Part shown: positions 1 through 11,649 of the stretch, in pieces | Layout of the letters: every line of letters starts with the position of its first letter | Position numbering within the stretch: the first letter of the stretch is position 1 | Assembly: GCA_029204225.1 (NCBI GenBank) | Contig: CM055102.1 | Coordinates: 28,636,969 to 28,700,968 of the forward strand | DNA from: Diphasiastrum complanatum | Taxonomy: Eukaryota; Streptophyta; Lycopodiopsida; Lycopodiales; Lycopodiaceae | Direction of reading: 5' to 3' | Length of the DNA: 64,000 nt | The notes under the pieces: model-generated | Database searches by the model: none | The model's input: only the letters and a program-made list of their open reading frames with translations | Told to the model about the DNA's origin: nothing | Made by a program: the position numbers and the translations under genes

Positions 1-689
1 TCTAGCGCCTGAACTAAATGCCCAATTTGATCTTAATGAGTTTTGAACTCACCAAGCTCTTTGAGACACCAGTAAAGGTCGGTAAGTATATCTGTGAAGA
101 GAACCTTCACATGCCATGTTAAGACTTTATCTACTACTTTGCTAGTAGCTCTCTTAACATAACAAATCTTAAAAGCCTTTATCTTCATTATCTTGCTCAT
201 CAAATAATTCGGCTCATCATCTCTGGTACTAGCATGTTGCAAGCACTATCAAAGATTGATGCAACATAAGAGCATATCTACAGATTCAGCATGAAAGACA
301 GCATAGCATTCATAAAAGCAGCAAAATAATCACTCACAAGCATTCTCCAACAAAGAAGCCTAATCATATCAATGGCTGTTAATAACTCAGGCAGATCTAT
401 AACAAAGATCTTTAATACAAAGATCCCCTACAAAGAGCTCAAGACTCCAAACTCATGACTAAGTAATGAATAGCCTTAGTGGCTGTTTGTACTAAGCAAA
501 AGTTTCTGCCCTTCAATTGGTTGGAGGGAACTACGAAAATTAACATATTAGGGCCCAAATTGAGAACCACGTGAAATACCGTTCCGAGGCCTACCAAATG
601 TAATAAAAAATGCATGGCCAGACATAGAGAAGTATGGACTATGTTGGTGTTTCTCACACTCCACAACTTTAAAAAACATTGCTCTCTAT
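1..689. other. Left edge, no gene recognised
   Basis: This stretch lies just beyond the 3' LTR of the minus-strand chromovirus that follows. Short open frames exist on the minus strand (33-242 and 439-666), but neither shows a motif I recognise and no splice or promoter signal could be tied to them. It may be BPI intron sequence or flanking repeat; I see no convincing gene. Confidence 0.5.
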
Positions 690-1146
690 GTTAGTTACGA
701 ATAGAGCCACATCTGATCTAGAGCTAAGCTATGAAAGCATCACATAAGCAAGACTTAAGCTATAAAAGCAGCACATAAGCAAGACTTAACCCTAGAAAGC
801 AGGAAAGAGAGAGATTAAGGAGACTAGAGAGCGAGATCAATATCATCAGCTGAATAACAAATGACACAGTTTCCCTACTTATAGCCAATAGGAAGCCCTA
901 AAAGGAAGCTTCCGGTGGCTAGGGCCCAACTGGGAGGGAAAATAGCGCGCCCTCCAAGAAGGCCCCCACTCTCCAGTAATATGTCCAAATGGCCTAATAA
1001 TGAATAATAAGGCCAAAGGCCAACCATATAGTCTAAGTGCCACTAATGAATAAAAAAGGGCCCAAGGCCTGCTTATGCATAAAGTAAAGTAAATGTAAAT
1101 GGATGCGGGAAATGTAATGAGCCAAGTCCATAACTCTCCCCGGCAC
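690..1146 (-). repeat. 3' LTR of chromovirus A
   Basis: Read on the minus strand, the segment starts TGCCGGGGAGAGTTATGG at about 1145 and ends near the GTAACT at about 692. It aligns along its length with the plus-strand LTR at 19196-19478 plus 25696-25840, which defines it as an LTR although its second copy is missing here. A TATA-like CTATAAGTAGGG lies at about 880-892. A roughly 33-bp tandem duplication at 731-790 (two copies of a motif with ACATAAGCAAGACTTAA) is absent from the other LTR. The outermost bases are uncertain because no target duplication was found. Confidence 0.8.
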
Positions 1147-1181
1147 AAAAAAAAAAACCCAGCTGCCGAAAAGAAACTGGA

Positions 1182-1420
1182 TCAAACAGCAGCAAGCCCT
1201 GGTGCATCAACAACTAGAGCAACATCTGATGTAGAGGAATCAACAAGTGCAGGAGGAGCACGATCCTGATCCGCAAGTGATGGTGTATGATCAAAGACAT
1301 CAATAGGCTCCCATGTGGCCTCCTCAACAGGACGACCATCTAACTGGACCAAAAACCGAATCTGCCGACATCATTGACTATGGTGAAGGCGAATCTGGTG
1401 AATGGCAACTGGTAAGAAAG
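1182..1420 (-). pseudogene. Chromodomain tail of chromovirus A pol
   Basis: The minus strand encodes the C-terminal end of a chromovirus integrase: a leader ending PELFPFLP, then a chromodomain core with FLVQLDGRPVEEATWEPID. It ends at a TGA whose reverse complement is at 1182-1184, about 35 bases before the LTR. Chromodomains of this type steer integration towards marked chromatin. A TGA at about 1371-1373 interrupts the frame just before the chromodomain; the related copy at 18752-19159 has an arginine codon there. It is a decayed copy, close to the plus-strand relative in both sequence and position relative to the LTR. Confidence 0.8.
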
Positions 1421-3349
1421 GGAACAGCTCAGGATCAACATCATGGCGACGAAGAGAACATCTCGGCCGCGTCATCTGAAACCAAGCAATATGGAACAAC
1501 CATGAATGCCAAGGAACCAGAAGAAGATCAAGCAGCAACCAGGAATGCCAAGGTATCCGTAATGCCCAAGATAGTAGAGGATCAGCGCAAAAGATAGGGA
1601 CATCATACCAAGGTATCCAAAAAGCCCGAGAAGGTAGAACTGCATCAGCAACGGGAAGCCAATAAGGAAACTGGAAAAGAGATGGACACTCATCGTGAAT
1701 AGCCGCATCATACACATAACCATCAACCATATGTGCAAACTTAGTGATATAGGTGCCCCAAGAAAAGATAGCAGCATCAGAAGACCAGCACCAAGGAGTA
1801 GGAACATAAGCAGGATGACAGGCACACTGTAGTAGCATGGAAAAGCAAGTGATATGCCAAGAAACATGGATCATAAAGAGATCATCCTGACAAAGGATAG
1901 CTAAAATGGAGAAATGTGCACCAGCATGGTCAAAAGCCCAAGGTATCCATAAGGCCCATGAATGAGAAGTAGCAATGGCACACAGTACCTTCAAGGTCCC
2001 TATCACGAGAAGAGCAGCATGCCAAAAGCTCTAGAAGGTCCAAGAAATCAATGCATCATCTAAAAAAACATGATGCATAAAAACAATAGCAACAAATCTA
2101 GAAATAGTAGAGGCCTCAACTGAAAAACTGTAGCCAAAAAACTCATCCAAAAAGACCTCATATGGACATACCAATCCATCATAGGATACACCAAAAACGG
2201 ATGGAGAATCGAATGACCCATCGGAACTGGCCGCAAGTGTAATCCCAAAGTACACACCAGGCGCACAAGTGAGGAATAGAAGAAATGCATTGGAACGAGG
2301 ACCAGGATCCCCAACATCAGTAGCAAGCATCGGATCAATATCCACGTGTAGCTGGGAATGAGTATCAAAGCACATATGAGCAATACTGAAGTATATGGCG
2401 GCAACATCCCCAAAAACTATCCAAGAGAGGAGAAGGAACTCTCTCAAGGTACTCTGATGGTCTCGGAAAACCAAAACAAAGTGGCAACTCGGCATCGGAG
2501 ACCAAGCGAGATGGAGCAACCTGAAATGGCGGGGAATCTGATGATCACCTGGAGAAACAGTAACTGGAACGGAGGCAATAACCCAAGCCATCAAAATATG
2601 CCAAGCCTGACAATGAGCAACAATCCAAGGAACAAATAGAGAGCCACATGCATAATCGTAGAGATATCCGCACCATAGGCGATCAATAATATGGAAAAAC
2701 CAGCACCAATCAACATGCAAATGGAAACCAAGCTATACGTAATAACCAGGAATGCCATATATCCATAGCATCGGCATGGACTGCAGCAAACCTATACAAA
2801 TACAAAGAGACTGAAGGATGCCCGTATACTCATCTAGAAAGATCCCAACATATAAATACCCGAGATAAGTAATAGTGACCATCTCGCAAATATCCTTGGA
2901 TGGAAAATGTGTAACGGTAAGGGCCAAAGGCGCATGAATCATGTAAGGAACCATAGAAATATCATGAGGCGGTTCACAAACCTCAAGCAAAGATCCATGG
3001 AGAAAGCAAAAGAAGATACAACCTGATCACCAATAGAGAGGGAACCATCAAACATGGACCCGTGAAGAACCCCATACAAATCAGCAGGAACATCAGCCAT
3101 AACGGACTCAAGAGATGGAGATATAGAGACCAATGGAGAAGATACTGCACCAACCACCGAACCAGGAGGGCTATTTGAGGTATGTGCAAAAGCAATAGTA
3201 GAAATACCACCAAGGTATACGGCCTGAATATCAATGAAACCAGGAATGACCACTGAATACAATATCTGTGAATCAAGGCATATAGCACAAGGCACACAGC
3301 AACAACCTGTAAATCCGAAGGGGCATCAACCTGAGGAAGAGGAACCACG
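1421..3349 (-). other. Chromovirus A interior without RT/RNase H/integrase
   Basis: This 1.9-kb stretch lies between the protease linker and the chromodomain, where about 2.5 kb of reverse transcriptase, RNase H and integrase would normally be. I find no FLDD box, no RNase H aspartates, no HHCC finger and no DDE motif in any frame. Instead it contains near-copies of a motif with CCAAGGTATCC on the plus strand at about 1551, 1609 and 1939. Minus-strand frames are long but rich in W, H, L and F and look non-coding. The simplest reading is a non-autonomous derivative in which the pol core was replaced or scrambled. Confidence 0.55.
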
Positions 3350-3860
3350 AATGGTGAAAGTGAAGCAACAACTAATGTACTTTGAATGGAAAGAAGAGCT
3401 GCATCCTGAGCCTTTGGCAGGGTACGCATAAACTGCTTCCCGGTAACCAACTGATAGTCACCCTGGGAATCAATACCAGCAAGTGAATGATGCTGACCAG
3501 CATGAGTAAAGGAAAGTGTCTGCTGAGAGAGATCTACAGCAATAGTACAAGTGAAGAGAACCAGGCTGCACCAAAAATAATGTCATAGTGCTTCAGAGAA
3601 ATGATGTAGAAATATGCCTGACCAAAAAAATCACCAATGCGATAATCCAAGCCCTGAATCATCTGAGAACTGGGAAAAGAATGGGAACGAGCAACCTCAA
3701 AACTGAGAGGCTGGGAAGCAGGAACAGGTGTAGCACGAATCCTGGTGGAAATGTAACTGCTAATAAATGAATATGTACTGCCTGTATCCACTAAAGCAAT
3801 ATACTCTCGCCCCGCATCTAGAATAATATGATCCACAAATGGAACAACATACGTAGGCAT
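3350..3860 (-). pseudogene. Retropepsin and linker of chromovirus A
   Basis: An aspartic protease domain is read on the minus strand: VDTGSTYSFIS holds the catalytic D-T-G triad and is followed about 60 residues later by HYDIIFGAAWF, the usual conserved C-terminal strand. After a frame change the linker seen between protease and RT in Ty3/gypsy elements continues (LVTGKQFMRTLPK, about 3390-3450). In an intact element the protease cleaves the Gag-Pol polyprotein. No RT follows. A diverged relative with D-F-G-S is at 11800-12140. Confidence 0.75.
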
Positions 3861-3949
3861 AATAACATAAGCATCAACTGATAAGTTCTGGCCTAAATAT
3901 GCATCTAGAAGAACCGCATACTCATCTAGACGGGTATCAACAAAATCAG

Positions 3950-5300
3950 CTAGCGAGTATACAATAGGACCATCATGAAATGTATACCGTATGCCATATG
4001 GAGATCTACTGGAGTAGCCAAAGCATCTGAAACCGTAGACCCATGAATAATATCGAAATAAGGAGCATAGGCGACAACATCTATAGCATAGCGCTCAGGA
4101 ACACGAGTAGCATCAAAGTACTCAACAACAATATCAAAGCATGGAACAACATCATCAATAGGATCATAGCATGCTATGTCAGTATCAAGGACCATATCAG
4201 CCGCAACCTGTATATGTGAATCAGCATCACTAGGAACCTGTATATGTGACTTTGAATCACTATGGGATACAATGACGAGCTCAGGTAGATCAATAACTAT
4301 CTCAAGTGAATCAGGCAACTCGCTCAAACTATTTGATATAGGATCCTGAAGGTCAGCGAACTCTGCAGACGTGTAACGTCGGACAAAAGCAGGTCGAGGG
4401 TCCACAATGCAAGGAACTGAAACTGAAGGAGCAGGTGTAGGGGTGGACATAGTGGGAAAAGATGAAGTAGAAGGACGGGGTCGGGAGAAGCGGGAAGGAA
4501 GGATGTCAGAGTACTTCTGCTGTAAAGTACTGGCAAGAGACATTGCCTCAAAAAGTGTGGGGGGATGGAAGGAAGAAACATCGTAACGTAAGGCACCACG
4601 AAGCCCAGCAATATAACGAGAAATAAGCTCAGTGGGCGGTAGATCTGTGAAAAGATAAGAAAGCTCCATAAACTGATCTGTATAAAAAGCAAGGTCACTG
4701 GTCTGAGTGAGACTACGGAATGTATCACATTGGCAGTCGAGCCATTGAGAATCAATCATAGCATGACGGAGGTCACGTCGAAAGGTATGCCATATATGGA
4801 GCCCTTCCCAATCAGGATCAGCTCGATAAACTTGCCATCACATGGCGGCGCGTCCATCTAAGTGTAAAGCAGCCAACTGGATCTTCTGAGGATCAGTCTT
4901 AGGGTAGATCTGAAAATATGTGTCAAGCTTAGCAAACCAATTCTCTAATAAGTTCCCGTCAGAGGAACCAGAATAGGTAGCAACCAAAGTGTGGCTCAGG
5001 AACTGGGGGACGTGGAAAGAAACTAGGAGGTGGGTTAGGTGGAATGAACGGTCCATCCCCAGGCTGACTAGCAAAAGAAGATGGAAATCCAAATGGAGGG
5101 GGCGTCCCAAATGAAGGAAAGACAGGAGCTTTTCCAGGACCATGAGGCTGTAAAGAATCAATATGTGACTGCATAGTAGGAAAGCCGGTCATAACTGTAT
5201 CGAAGCGAAGAACGAGGCTAGAAAGGGTCTCATCCATGCGACGAAACTGATCGGATAAGGTTTCCTGAGTAGTCTCACTCGGGGTAGGTGAATGTGCCAT
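3950..5300 (-). pseudogene. gag of chromovirus A
   Basis: The start is an ATG (reverse complement at 5298-5300) followed by MAHSPTPSETTQETLSD. The N-terminus is proline- and phenylalanine-rich. After a frameshift near 4985 the retrotransposon gag fold appears (ENWFAKLDTYFQIYP, then LRHAMIDSQW, then LISRYIAGLRGALRYDV and AMSLASTLQQKYSD). A TGA at about 4838-4840 replaces what is probably a tryptophan codon. After the coat-like domain the expected CCHC zinc knuckle is absent and an acidic stretch rich in D, V and I continues to 3950. Function in an intact element is to form the virus-like particle and package RNA. Confidence 0.8.
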
Positions 5301-5486
5301 AATGATAGTGGAAGGAATAGACGAAAACTTGAGGGAGAGGACTCTCTTGTCATCACCCCAAATTAGCCTATTACAACCAATATTATCACAACTAAGAAAG
5401 GGCAGCAATTAACAATTGAAAAAGTGGGAAATGAAGGCTGTGAAAATGAGTTGGACAGCCAGGGGAAAAATGTCAATTTGAAAGAT

Positions 5487-5795
5487 CAAATGGAGTCGGA
5501 ATTCCGTGAAATGTGGTGGAGAATGGGCGCTGGACAGCCTTTTGATAAGCTGTAAAAGATGGCTGGAAACGGAGAAAAAAAATAGGCAAAAGTGACAAGT
5601 CGGGAGTGCTGGGGCAGCGATGTACAGGTTGAAGAATTTTGGCGGTTTGGAATAGCAAATGATGTCGGAATTGGGTAAGTTTTGGATGAGGATGGGCGTT
5701 GGACAGTCTGGGAACTAATTGTGGAAGATGGCTGCAAACTGGAAAAATATCGGATGAACGTGACAGGTCGGAAGGCAGGGACAGCGATGGAAGGA
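5487..5795. repeat. 170-bp tandem duplication in the gag leader
   Basis: Two diverged copies start with AAATG-GTCGGAATT at about 5488 and 5657, both running through GATGGGCG-TGGACAG and ending near GGGACAGCGATG or GGGGCAGCGATG. They lie upstream of chromovirus A gag on the minus strand, where a 5' leader would be. No copy of the element's LTR was found between here and the BPI exon at 6357, so the 5' LTR appears to be lost. Confidence 0.6.
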
Positions 5796-6168
5796 AGGAG
5801 GAGGAGCGCTGGGCAGCAAGGGAGAGAGGGGGCAAGGCAGGGGGAGTGCTGGACAGGAAGGAGTGGTAGGAGCAGGGCTGTCAAGGCACCAATGGAGCTG
5901 TAGGAACAGTGATGGAGGAAGATTGGAATTTGGAGCTTTTATGAAGAAGTTGAATTTTTCTAGTAAACTTTTGGTTGTTCTTCTCAAGTTAACAGTAAAG
6001 ATTCTCCATGACACCACCAGTTTAAAACAGCCAAAAGCATATAAAGGTAATCCTGATTCTGGTAGATTTTCAGACTCTCTGGAATATTTAATCGTATAGT
6101 GTCTACATCACCCATTCAGACGAAGGAACACTTTTAAGAACATAAAGACTAGATGATTTAGAACATAC

Positions 6169-6357
6169 CAGTGCAGCAGTTGCATGGATGCCATTTCGCG
6201 CAATTGAAATATCTGGGGTTGTCGAAACAGAGAAGTTAAGCATCATGTCCATATTAGGATACTTCTTATAAAGTTGCGGAATCACGTACTTCCAACTAGC
6301 TGTATTTAGAAGAGTTTGTTTGGGCAAGCTGTCCACCAGCCACTGCAGAATTCCAGC
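6169..6357 (-). CDS. BPI/LBP-like protein, internal exon
   Basis: The 189-bp exon is open in one frame (63 codons, phase 0 at both ends). It is bounded by a typical acceptor (TCATGTCATGTGCAG, ending at 6358) and a good donor (CTG followed by GTATGT at 6168). The translation includes ILQWLVDSLPKQTLLNTASW and PQLYKKYPNMDM, which closely resembles the second lipid-binding barrel of plant BPI/LBP proteins, including the conserved 'LLNTA-W' and 'IPQLYKKYPN' stretches. No damage is seen within the exon. The recognition is from memory of the family and is strong; the next downstream exon is not visible before the window ends. Confidence 0.85.
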
Positions 6358-6369
6358 CTGCACATGACA

Positions 6370-7114
6370 TGAACATTGATCAATCAGGTGAAAGGCACTC
6401 GCACACATATTGTTGCTTTCAATTACCAGCATGAAGAAGCATTCAATATTCAAGCAATGGCTGAAATCCTGGCTGTTATTGGCAATACAAAATATGCTGA
6501 ATTTCATGAGGGCCTTTTAAAGTTGAAGCATCTTTGCTGATAATCTTGGATGCAAAAAATTCTCTACCACAAAAGCATATTGAAATGCCTAGTTTCACCA
6601 CAATAGAAAGCATTTGTTATGGGCCCACTTACAGTGAGATAACTGAAGCAAAAAAATTTCCGCTCGAAATTTGACATGAGTCATGAAAGTCTGATTAGTT
6701 AACCACTTGAAACCTACATTCATATGATCTTGAAGTTAAAGTAGGATCTACTCCACCAGCTCATAGTGAAAAATTAACTCTATTAGACTTAATATTGAGG
6801 TCTACAACACCTCAATTTTGAATTTTTTACCTCTAACAGTGTTACGTACCCATAACGGCTTGTAACGGAATACCTGAGGTGACGGCCTCACTTTATGGGA
6901 CAGAACGCTGGTCTGGAGCTGAGAGTATACATAGTGTTGCATCCCGTGTCAAGCAAAAAGGCTAAGCAAGTAAGCCATCTAGGTTGGCTACATCACGTGA
7001 GATACCCCATGGTAGATGTGAGAGCATCTCTATGGATTTTATTACTAGACCCACAAAAACACAAGCAAAGTTAGATTCAATCTTTAAGTTGTGAATAGAT
7101 GGACCAAGATGGAC
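6370..7114. other. BPI intron sequence, nothing recognised
   Basis: Between the splice acceptor of the exon and the LINE that follows there is AT-rich sequence without a supported gene, RNA or repeat. It fits unique intron sequence upstream of the exon on the minus strand. Confidence 0.5.
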
Positions 7115-7600
7115 CACTTATTTGTATGGCGCAGTTTGCTACTTTGCTCCTCATACTTCGGTGTTTACGGATTTGGGAGGATATCCATTTCAGACCCTTG
7201 CCCATGATATTGCTCGCCTTTCCATATGTGGTTACATCTTGCTTGCCGGAGACTTTAATGCTCGCACAAGTACCAGCCAAACTCACTTTTATGAGGATGT
7301 GCTTTGCCTTCGACCCTTGGATGTCTTATGCACGCTCGTCTGAGGAATTAGCAGCCAGTGTCACCACACATGGGGAGCAGCTTTTACTGCTGGCATAGGC
7401 ACATGGGCTCACTCCTCAACGGTCTTCCTCAGTGGCCGTCTTCCTCTAGGTATACATGCCATCCTTTTGGCGGCAGGCACAGTGTTGTCGATTATTTTAT
7501 TGCATAACCTGCTCTGCTTCCCCACTTGCAATCTTACACTACTTCTCCCTCAGTTCTTTCTGACCACTCTATGTTGTACCTTTCCTTTGACCCTCCCCTT
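7115..7600 (+). pseudogene. LINE endonuclease domain (copy 1)
   Basis: The frames show ILLAGDFNART near 7245-7275, the GDFNA motif of the APE-type endonuclease, and LSDHSMLYLSF near 7555-7590, the SDH motif at its end. In a live element this domain nicks target DNA to prime reverse transcription. A stop after the LCTLV segment (about 7341) and a frame change separate the two motifs. Confidence 0.75.
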
Positions 7601-8339
7601 CACCCACCTTCTTGTCCCTCCATTCCGAACCCCAACCTCCTTTTTCACATATACCTCCTCATAAACGCCAGGACTACATTGACTGTGTCTCATGTGCACT
7701 TGCCCACAACCCCTTTTCCTCGAATCTCTCGAACCAAGCCTCCTTTCTCACCACCTCTCTCACCACTGCTACTGCAATTGTCTCCCCTCCCCCCCCCGCC
7801 GCAACTTTGCTCATTGCAGGACACATAATAAATAGTATGACAAATCTTGCTCTTCCTTCCAAACCTATCTCAAGTACGTTCGATCCGTTTCACCTTTGCT
7901 CTCTTCCCTGGTTGAAAAACAGTATCGCACATTTCTACACTGTAAGAAAGCTATATACAATACGACCCGCTCAGCCCGACTACTTCACAACTTACACTCA
8001 ACCTCCTCCGTCGCCTTTTGGAGGGCTTTTCTTCCTAACTCACACCATTCCTCCCATCCCTCTCCAGTCCTGGATTGATCATCATGCGACCCACCTCTAT
8101 ACCAGCCAACACCCCCACTCCTTTTGTCTCCCCGCCCACTTTATTGTGACCTTTTCAATTCCCATATCGTTGAAGATGTTATTTGTCAGCTCCACAACCA
8201 TCGTTCTCTTGATGTCAATTCCTTTCTGCTGAACTCATCAAAATCGTGGCCCAACTTGCTTCCCATCTTCTCGCACATTGCTTCAATCACTCTGTTACTA
8301 ATGGTCTTCCTACGTCCTGGGAAACCAACCTCCTTCGCC

Positions 8340-8960
8340 CCATTTTGAAAAAAGGTGATGCAATGCAAGTTGAAAACTACCGGACCATCATGATCAGCCA
8401 CACTGTCACTAAAGTCTTTGGCGCCGTGGACTCTATGCTACGGGACAGGCGGGCTTTCGCAGCGGTTACTGCACCCTTGATCATGTGCTCACCTTGCGCA
8501 ACATTGTTGAGGAAGCCAAACATGCGAGCCGCAGAGTTTTTGCTTGCTTCGTCGACCTGCAGAAAGCTTTTGATTCAGTTCCCCGAGATCTTCTTCTCCG
8601 CAGGTTACGACAGCTTCATATTCTTGACTCTATGCTTGCAGCGATTATTACCTTGTATGAGAGGGTTCTAGCAAGGTTGTCCCTTGTCCACTACTCTATT
8701 TGCCCTATATGTAGATGATTTGGAGCGCCTTATCCGAGAAGAAGGTGGGGAAGGTTGTCCACTTGCTCACTTGATTATTCCTATCTTTCTTTATGCTGAT
8801 GACATTGTTCTTCTTTCTTCTTCCCCGACTGGTCTGCAGCGTCACTTACATGTCTTACATCATTTTTGTACCTTATGGGGCCTGTCTGTCAACCTAGGGA
8901 AACTAAGGTCTTGATTTTCAACACTAATCGTCACAGTCTTCGCAACTATCACTTTCTATA
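8340..8960 (+). pseudogene. LINE reverse transcriptase domain (copy 1)
   Basis: Successive motifs are ENYRTIMISH, FACFVDLQKAFDSVPRDLLL (the first catalytic Asp), and IPIFLYADDIVLLSSS (the YADD box, about 8785-8815), then LQRHLHVLHHFCTLWGLSVN. The order and spacing fit non-LTR RT. The region upstream of the second motif has lost part of the sequence (the expected linker after LYERVLARL joins abruptly to LFALYVDDLERL), so this copy is deleted as well as frame-shifted. Confidence 0.85.
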
Positions 8961-9129
8961 GCTGGACGAGAGGTTGAGATTGTCACTTCTTATACCTACT
9001 TGGCAGTCTTATTCACGGCACCATTGCTTCCCTTCCATCAGGCTGCTTTTAAAAGGGTTTCATTGGGTCACTCAGCTTGGTCTAGTTTGAGAGAGGTTGT
9101 ACTTTAAATCATGTTTTTGATCCTTCTAC

Positions 9130-10060
9130 CAGATGCTTGCTCTTTGCTACACGCGTGTCTCCAACAGTCATGTATGGTTCCGAGATATGGCTACCGGGTC
9201 TTTCTCTCCGCGATTGGATAGCTATTTCCCGTATTCAGACGAATATGTTTCACACATGATTCGGGCCAAGTCGACTACGCCACATGATATTCTTTGCGCG
9301 GAATTTGCCACCCCTCCCATCATTCTCAAGGATTTTTTCAAATCATACGCCTTCTTCAGAGCATTCAGCATATTCACTCTTCCCACCCGAATAGATATAT
9401 TGCAGCCGCGCTTTGCTCTTCTTCTGCTCTTGCTGCTTCCAATACCAAGATTTCATGGTACCAGCAGGTGGTGGATTTACTACGTTCTTTGGACATCTCT
9501 GTCACGGACCTTCTATCGGGCACTAATCTGTATATTCGCCGGCCAGCTCTTTTTCCGTTACATACAACACACATGGGGACCCAACTCAGCTTCCCGACCA
9601 CACCGCATTTATTACCAGACACACTTTCTTTCCGTTGATCCAGCCGGTTTACCTCTGCTCCAGCTGTATCTCTCACAATCACTCTCATACGGCTTGCGTT
9701 ACCACATTGGACAGCTACGCACCTCTTCCCATCAGCTTGCTGTTGAGACTGGTCGTTGCTAGAATATCCCACGTGAGCATAGATTATGTCACCTCTGTTC
9801 TATGTGCGAGCTTGAAGATGAGGCACACTTCTTACTTCGACCTAGTTTATTATGAGATCCGTGGTCGATATTATTGTCTTTATCGGGATGGTCCGCATAC
9901 ACTTACCAGTTTTTTCTCTTATCCTGATGCTTGATGTTTGGGGCTTCTTATCCGTGAGATGCTTTTACTTCGTCAGTCACTTTTGCCTCCGCATGATCAT
10001 AGACTCTCAGCAGTTGCTAGTTACGGGATATGTTCAGACACGAGCCTGTGATGATGATTC
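9130..10060 (+). pseudogene. LINE C-terminal region (copy 1)
   Basis: Downstream of RT several frames together give the C-terminal part of the LINE protein, including HQLAVETGR, a short Cys-x2-Cys segment with EDEAHFLL, and YYEIRGRYYCLYR. The matching region in the minus-strand copy (about 13400-13480) reads CQICSRGEIEYEDHFIFRC. Such Cys/His endings are usual in LINE ORF2 proteins. Multiple frameshifts are present. Confidence 0.6.
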
Positions 10061-10629
10061 GGATGATGATATTGACATACTTGTCCCGCCATGGAAGAAA
10101 ACCCGTCACGGTTGCAGACAACCAGTACAGCCTTCATCTCGACGTACCATTCAATGGACACTTCGGGCCTATTTTACGTGATCTCTCTTCTTCACCTGGC
10201 CCGGGTTGTGGGCATCCCTGCTTTCTCCTAGTCATCAGTCCTACCTGGCCCAGGTTGTGGGCGTTTTATTGTTTACATTACTTTAGTTCTCATGCACAGT
10301 TTTCTTTAGTCTGCACATTGACGATGCTCCCATGCATCTTTGTACATATCTATCTGTTTATGCACCTATGGGTGCATTCAAGACGTTCATAAGCTTCTTT
10401 CTTCTTTCTTTCTTTCTCCATCTTCCTCCATTTCCCACCCATACTCCTAAACCTTCCACTCACAATCCTCCACTTGATCCTTAATCTACCATCGATACCG
10501 CTTTCCTCAAATCGCTCAACACTTCCATAGTACCTATGATTTTGGTGACATGGTTTTTTTATCTGTCTATTATGGGTATGGAACTCCAAAATTTGTTCTT
10601 TCAACTAAAAACCTATTTTTAGTTAACCA
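10061..10629. other. LINE 3' flank with short repeat
   Basis: A motif with ACCTGGCCCGGGTTGTGGGC at about 10195 recurs as ACCTGGCCCAGGTTGTGGGC at about 10243, a 48-bp-spaced duplication that may be part of the LINE 3' UTR. A TTTC-rich tract follows at 10392-10432. No gene was recognised. Confidence 0.4.
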
Positions 10630-11330
10630 CTCGTACACCTGACCAACAGATTCAGCTAGCAAGGTTTCACCTTTGACACCATCCACTCTACCACGGTCGA
10701 TACTATAGTTGACCCCATTCAGCTTGACCTCTATCAACAACTCAAACAAACATGGTACACTTTTAGACCATAATCAAAAGTTTGTTGAGCATTCATATTA
10801 TTCTATGATATTGAGGTTATTGGTCATTATGTAGCTGGTTTATGTGGTGCTTTACAATTTGATGTTCAATTGTTTCAACCAACTTCTTTAGATCGTGCTA
10901 TGTCGCTTGCTTGTACTTTACAACATAAGTATCTTGATCGACAACCATCATTTCAGCCTCGCACTTTTCTCATCCTCCTATTTCCCATTCTGTTACTCCT
11001 CTTATGTCATTGCCTCTTGTTGTTCTATATTCTCTTGTGTCTCCTCCCATTCCTTCATTTCATCCTGTTGTTGTTCCTCATAATTTTGTTCCTAAGCAGT
11101 ATTCTTCGCAAGAAATGAATGAAATCAGTTCTAAGAACCTCTATTTTGATTGTTGTAGCCTTTATCATATTAATCGTAAGTGTCCACACCCACGGCCACT
11201 TGCTACTCTACAAGTCCATTGGGTATTTGATCCACATGATTCTCCCAATTACCTAGTTGAGGAGATTCTTGACCCTCCCCCTCCTAATGATTATGTCAAA
11301 GATATCATTCATGCCAATTTGGAAGTAGAG
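10630..11330 (+). pseudogene. Gypsy gag relic, plus strand
   Basis: Diverged gag coding sequence related to chromovirus A. SLDRAMSLACTLQHKYLD at about 10885-10935 matches AMSLASTLQQKYSD of the gag at 3950-5300. Around 11135-11190 a CCHC-type knuckle is read (FDCCSLYHINRKCPHPRP), followed by LQVHWVFDPHDSPNYLVEEIL. Several stops lie upstream. The coding tail to about 11570 is not recognised. Confidence 0.6.
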
Positions 11331-11649
11331 AAAATGTTTGTGAACGAAAAGGTAGAATGTGATATTCATAAATACCGGTCGAGGTATTTTGGATTCATAG
11401 CTTGGGTGGATACAAATTCGATGGTAGCCAAAGTACACATCAATCTTAGAACGTTGAGCGTCGTCCTTTTTATTAAGAAGAAAACCAGGAGCACCAACAA
11501 GGCTTTAGCTAGGAACAATGAGATTCAAAACTTCATGTTGGACCTCCACTTGTGCAAGATGAGCCATCGATAAGGGGCTCAAGAGGTAGGATCGGCAAGA
11601 ATAAGGTCAATCCGATGGTTGATATAAAGCTAAGGATGTAATGTGGATG

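Larger units (their letters stand above)
7115..10060 (+). mobile_element. LINE copy 1, 5'-truncated and decayed
   Basis: A plus-strand non-LTR retrotransposon with apurinic-type endonuclease, reverse transcriptase and a C-terminal Cys/His region in the right order. It begins inside the endonuclease, so the 5' end and any first ORF are missing, as expected for incomplete reverse transcription. Multiple frame changes and stops break the frame. Two more copies of the same family are at 12990-16215 (-) and 16216-18510 (+). The 3' end is not sharply defined; a pyrimidine-rich tract at about 10392-10432 follows. Confidence 0.8.

Noticed and set aside
1371-3450. Long minus-strand frames rich in W, L, H and F that look like membrane proteins
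   Set aside because: They lie in the repetitive interior of chromovirus A, overlap each other in several frames, and show no start context, family motif or consistent hydrophobic spacing.
7467-8350. Several overlapping proline- and leucine-rich frames on the plus strand
   Set aside because: They are frame-shifted pieces of the LINE endonuclease-RT linker, whose low-complexity coding keeps all frames open.
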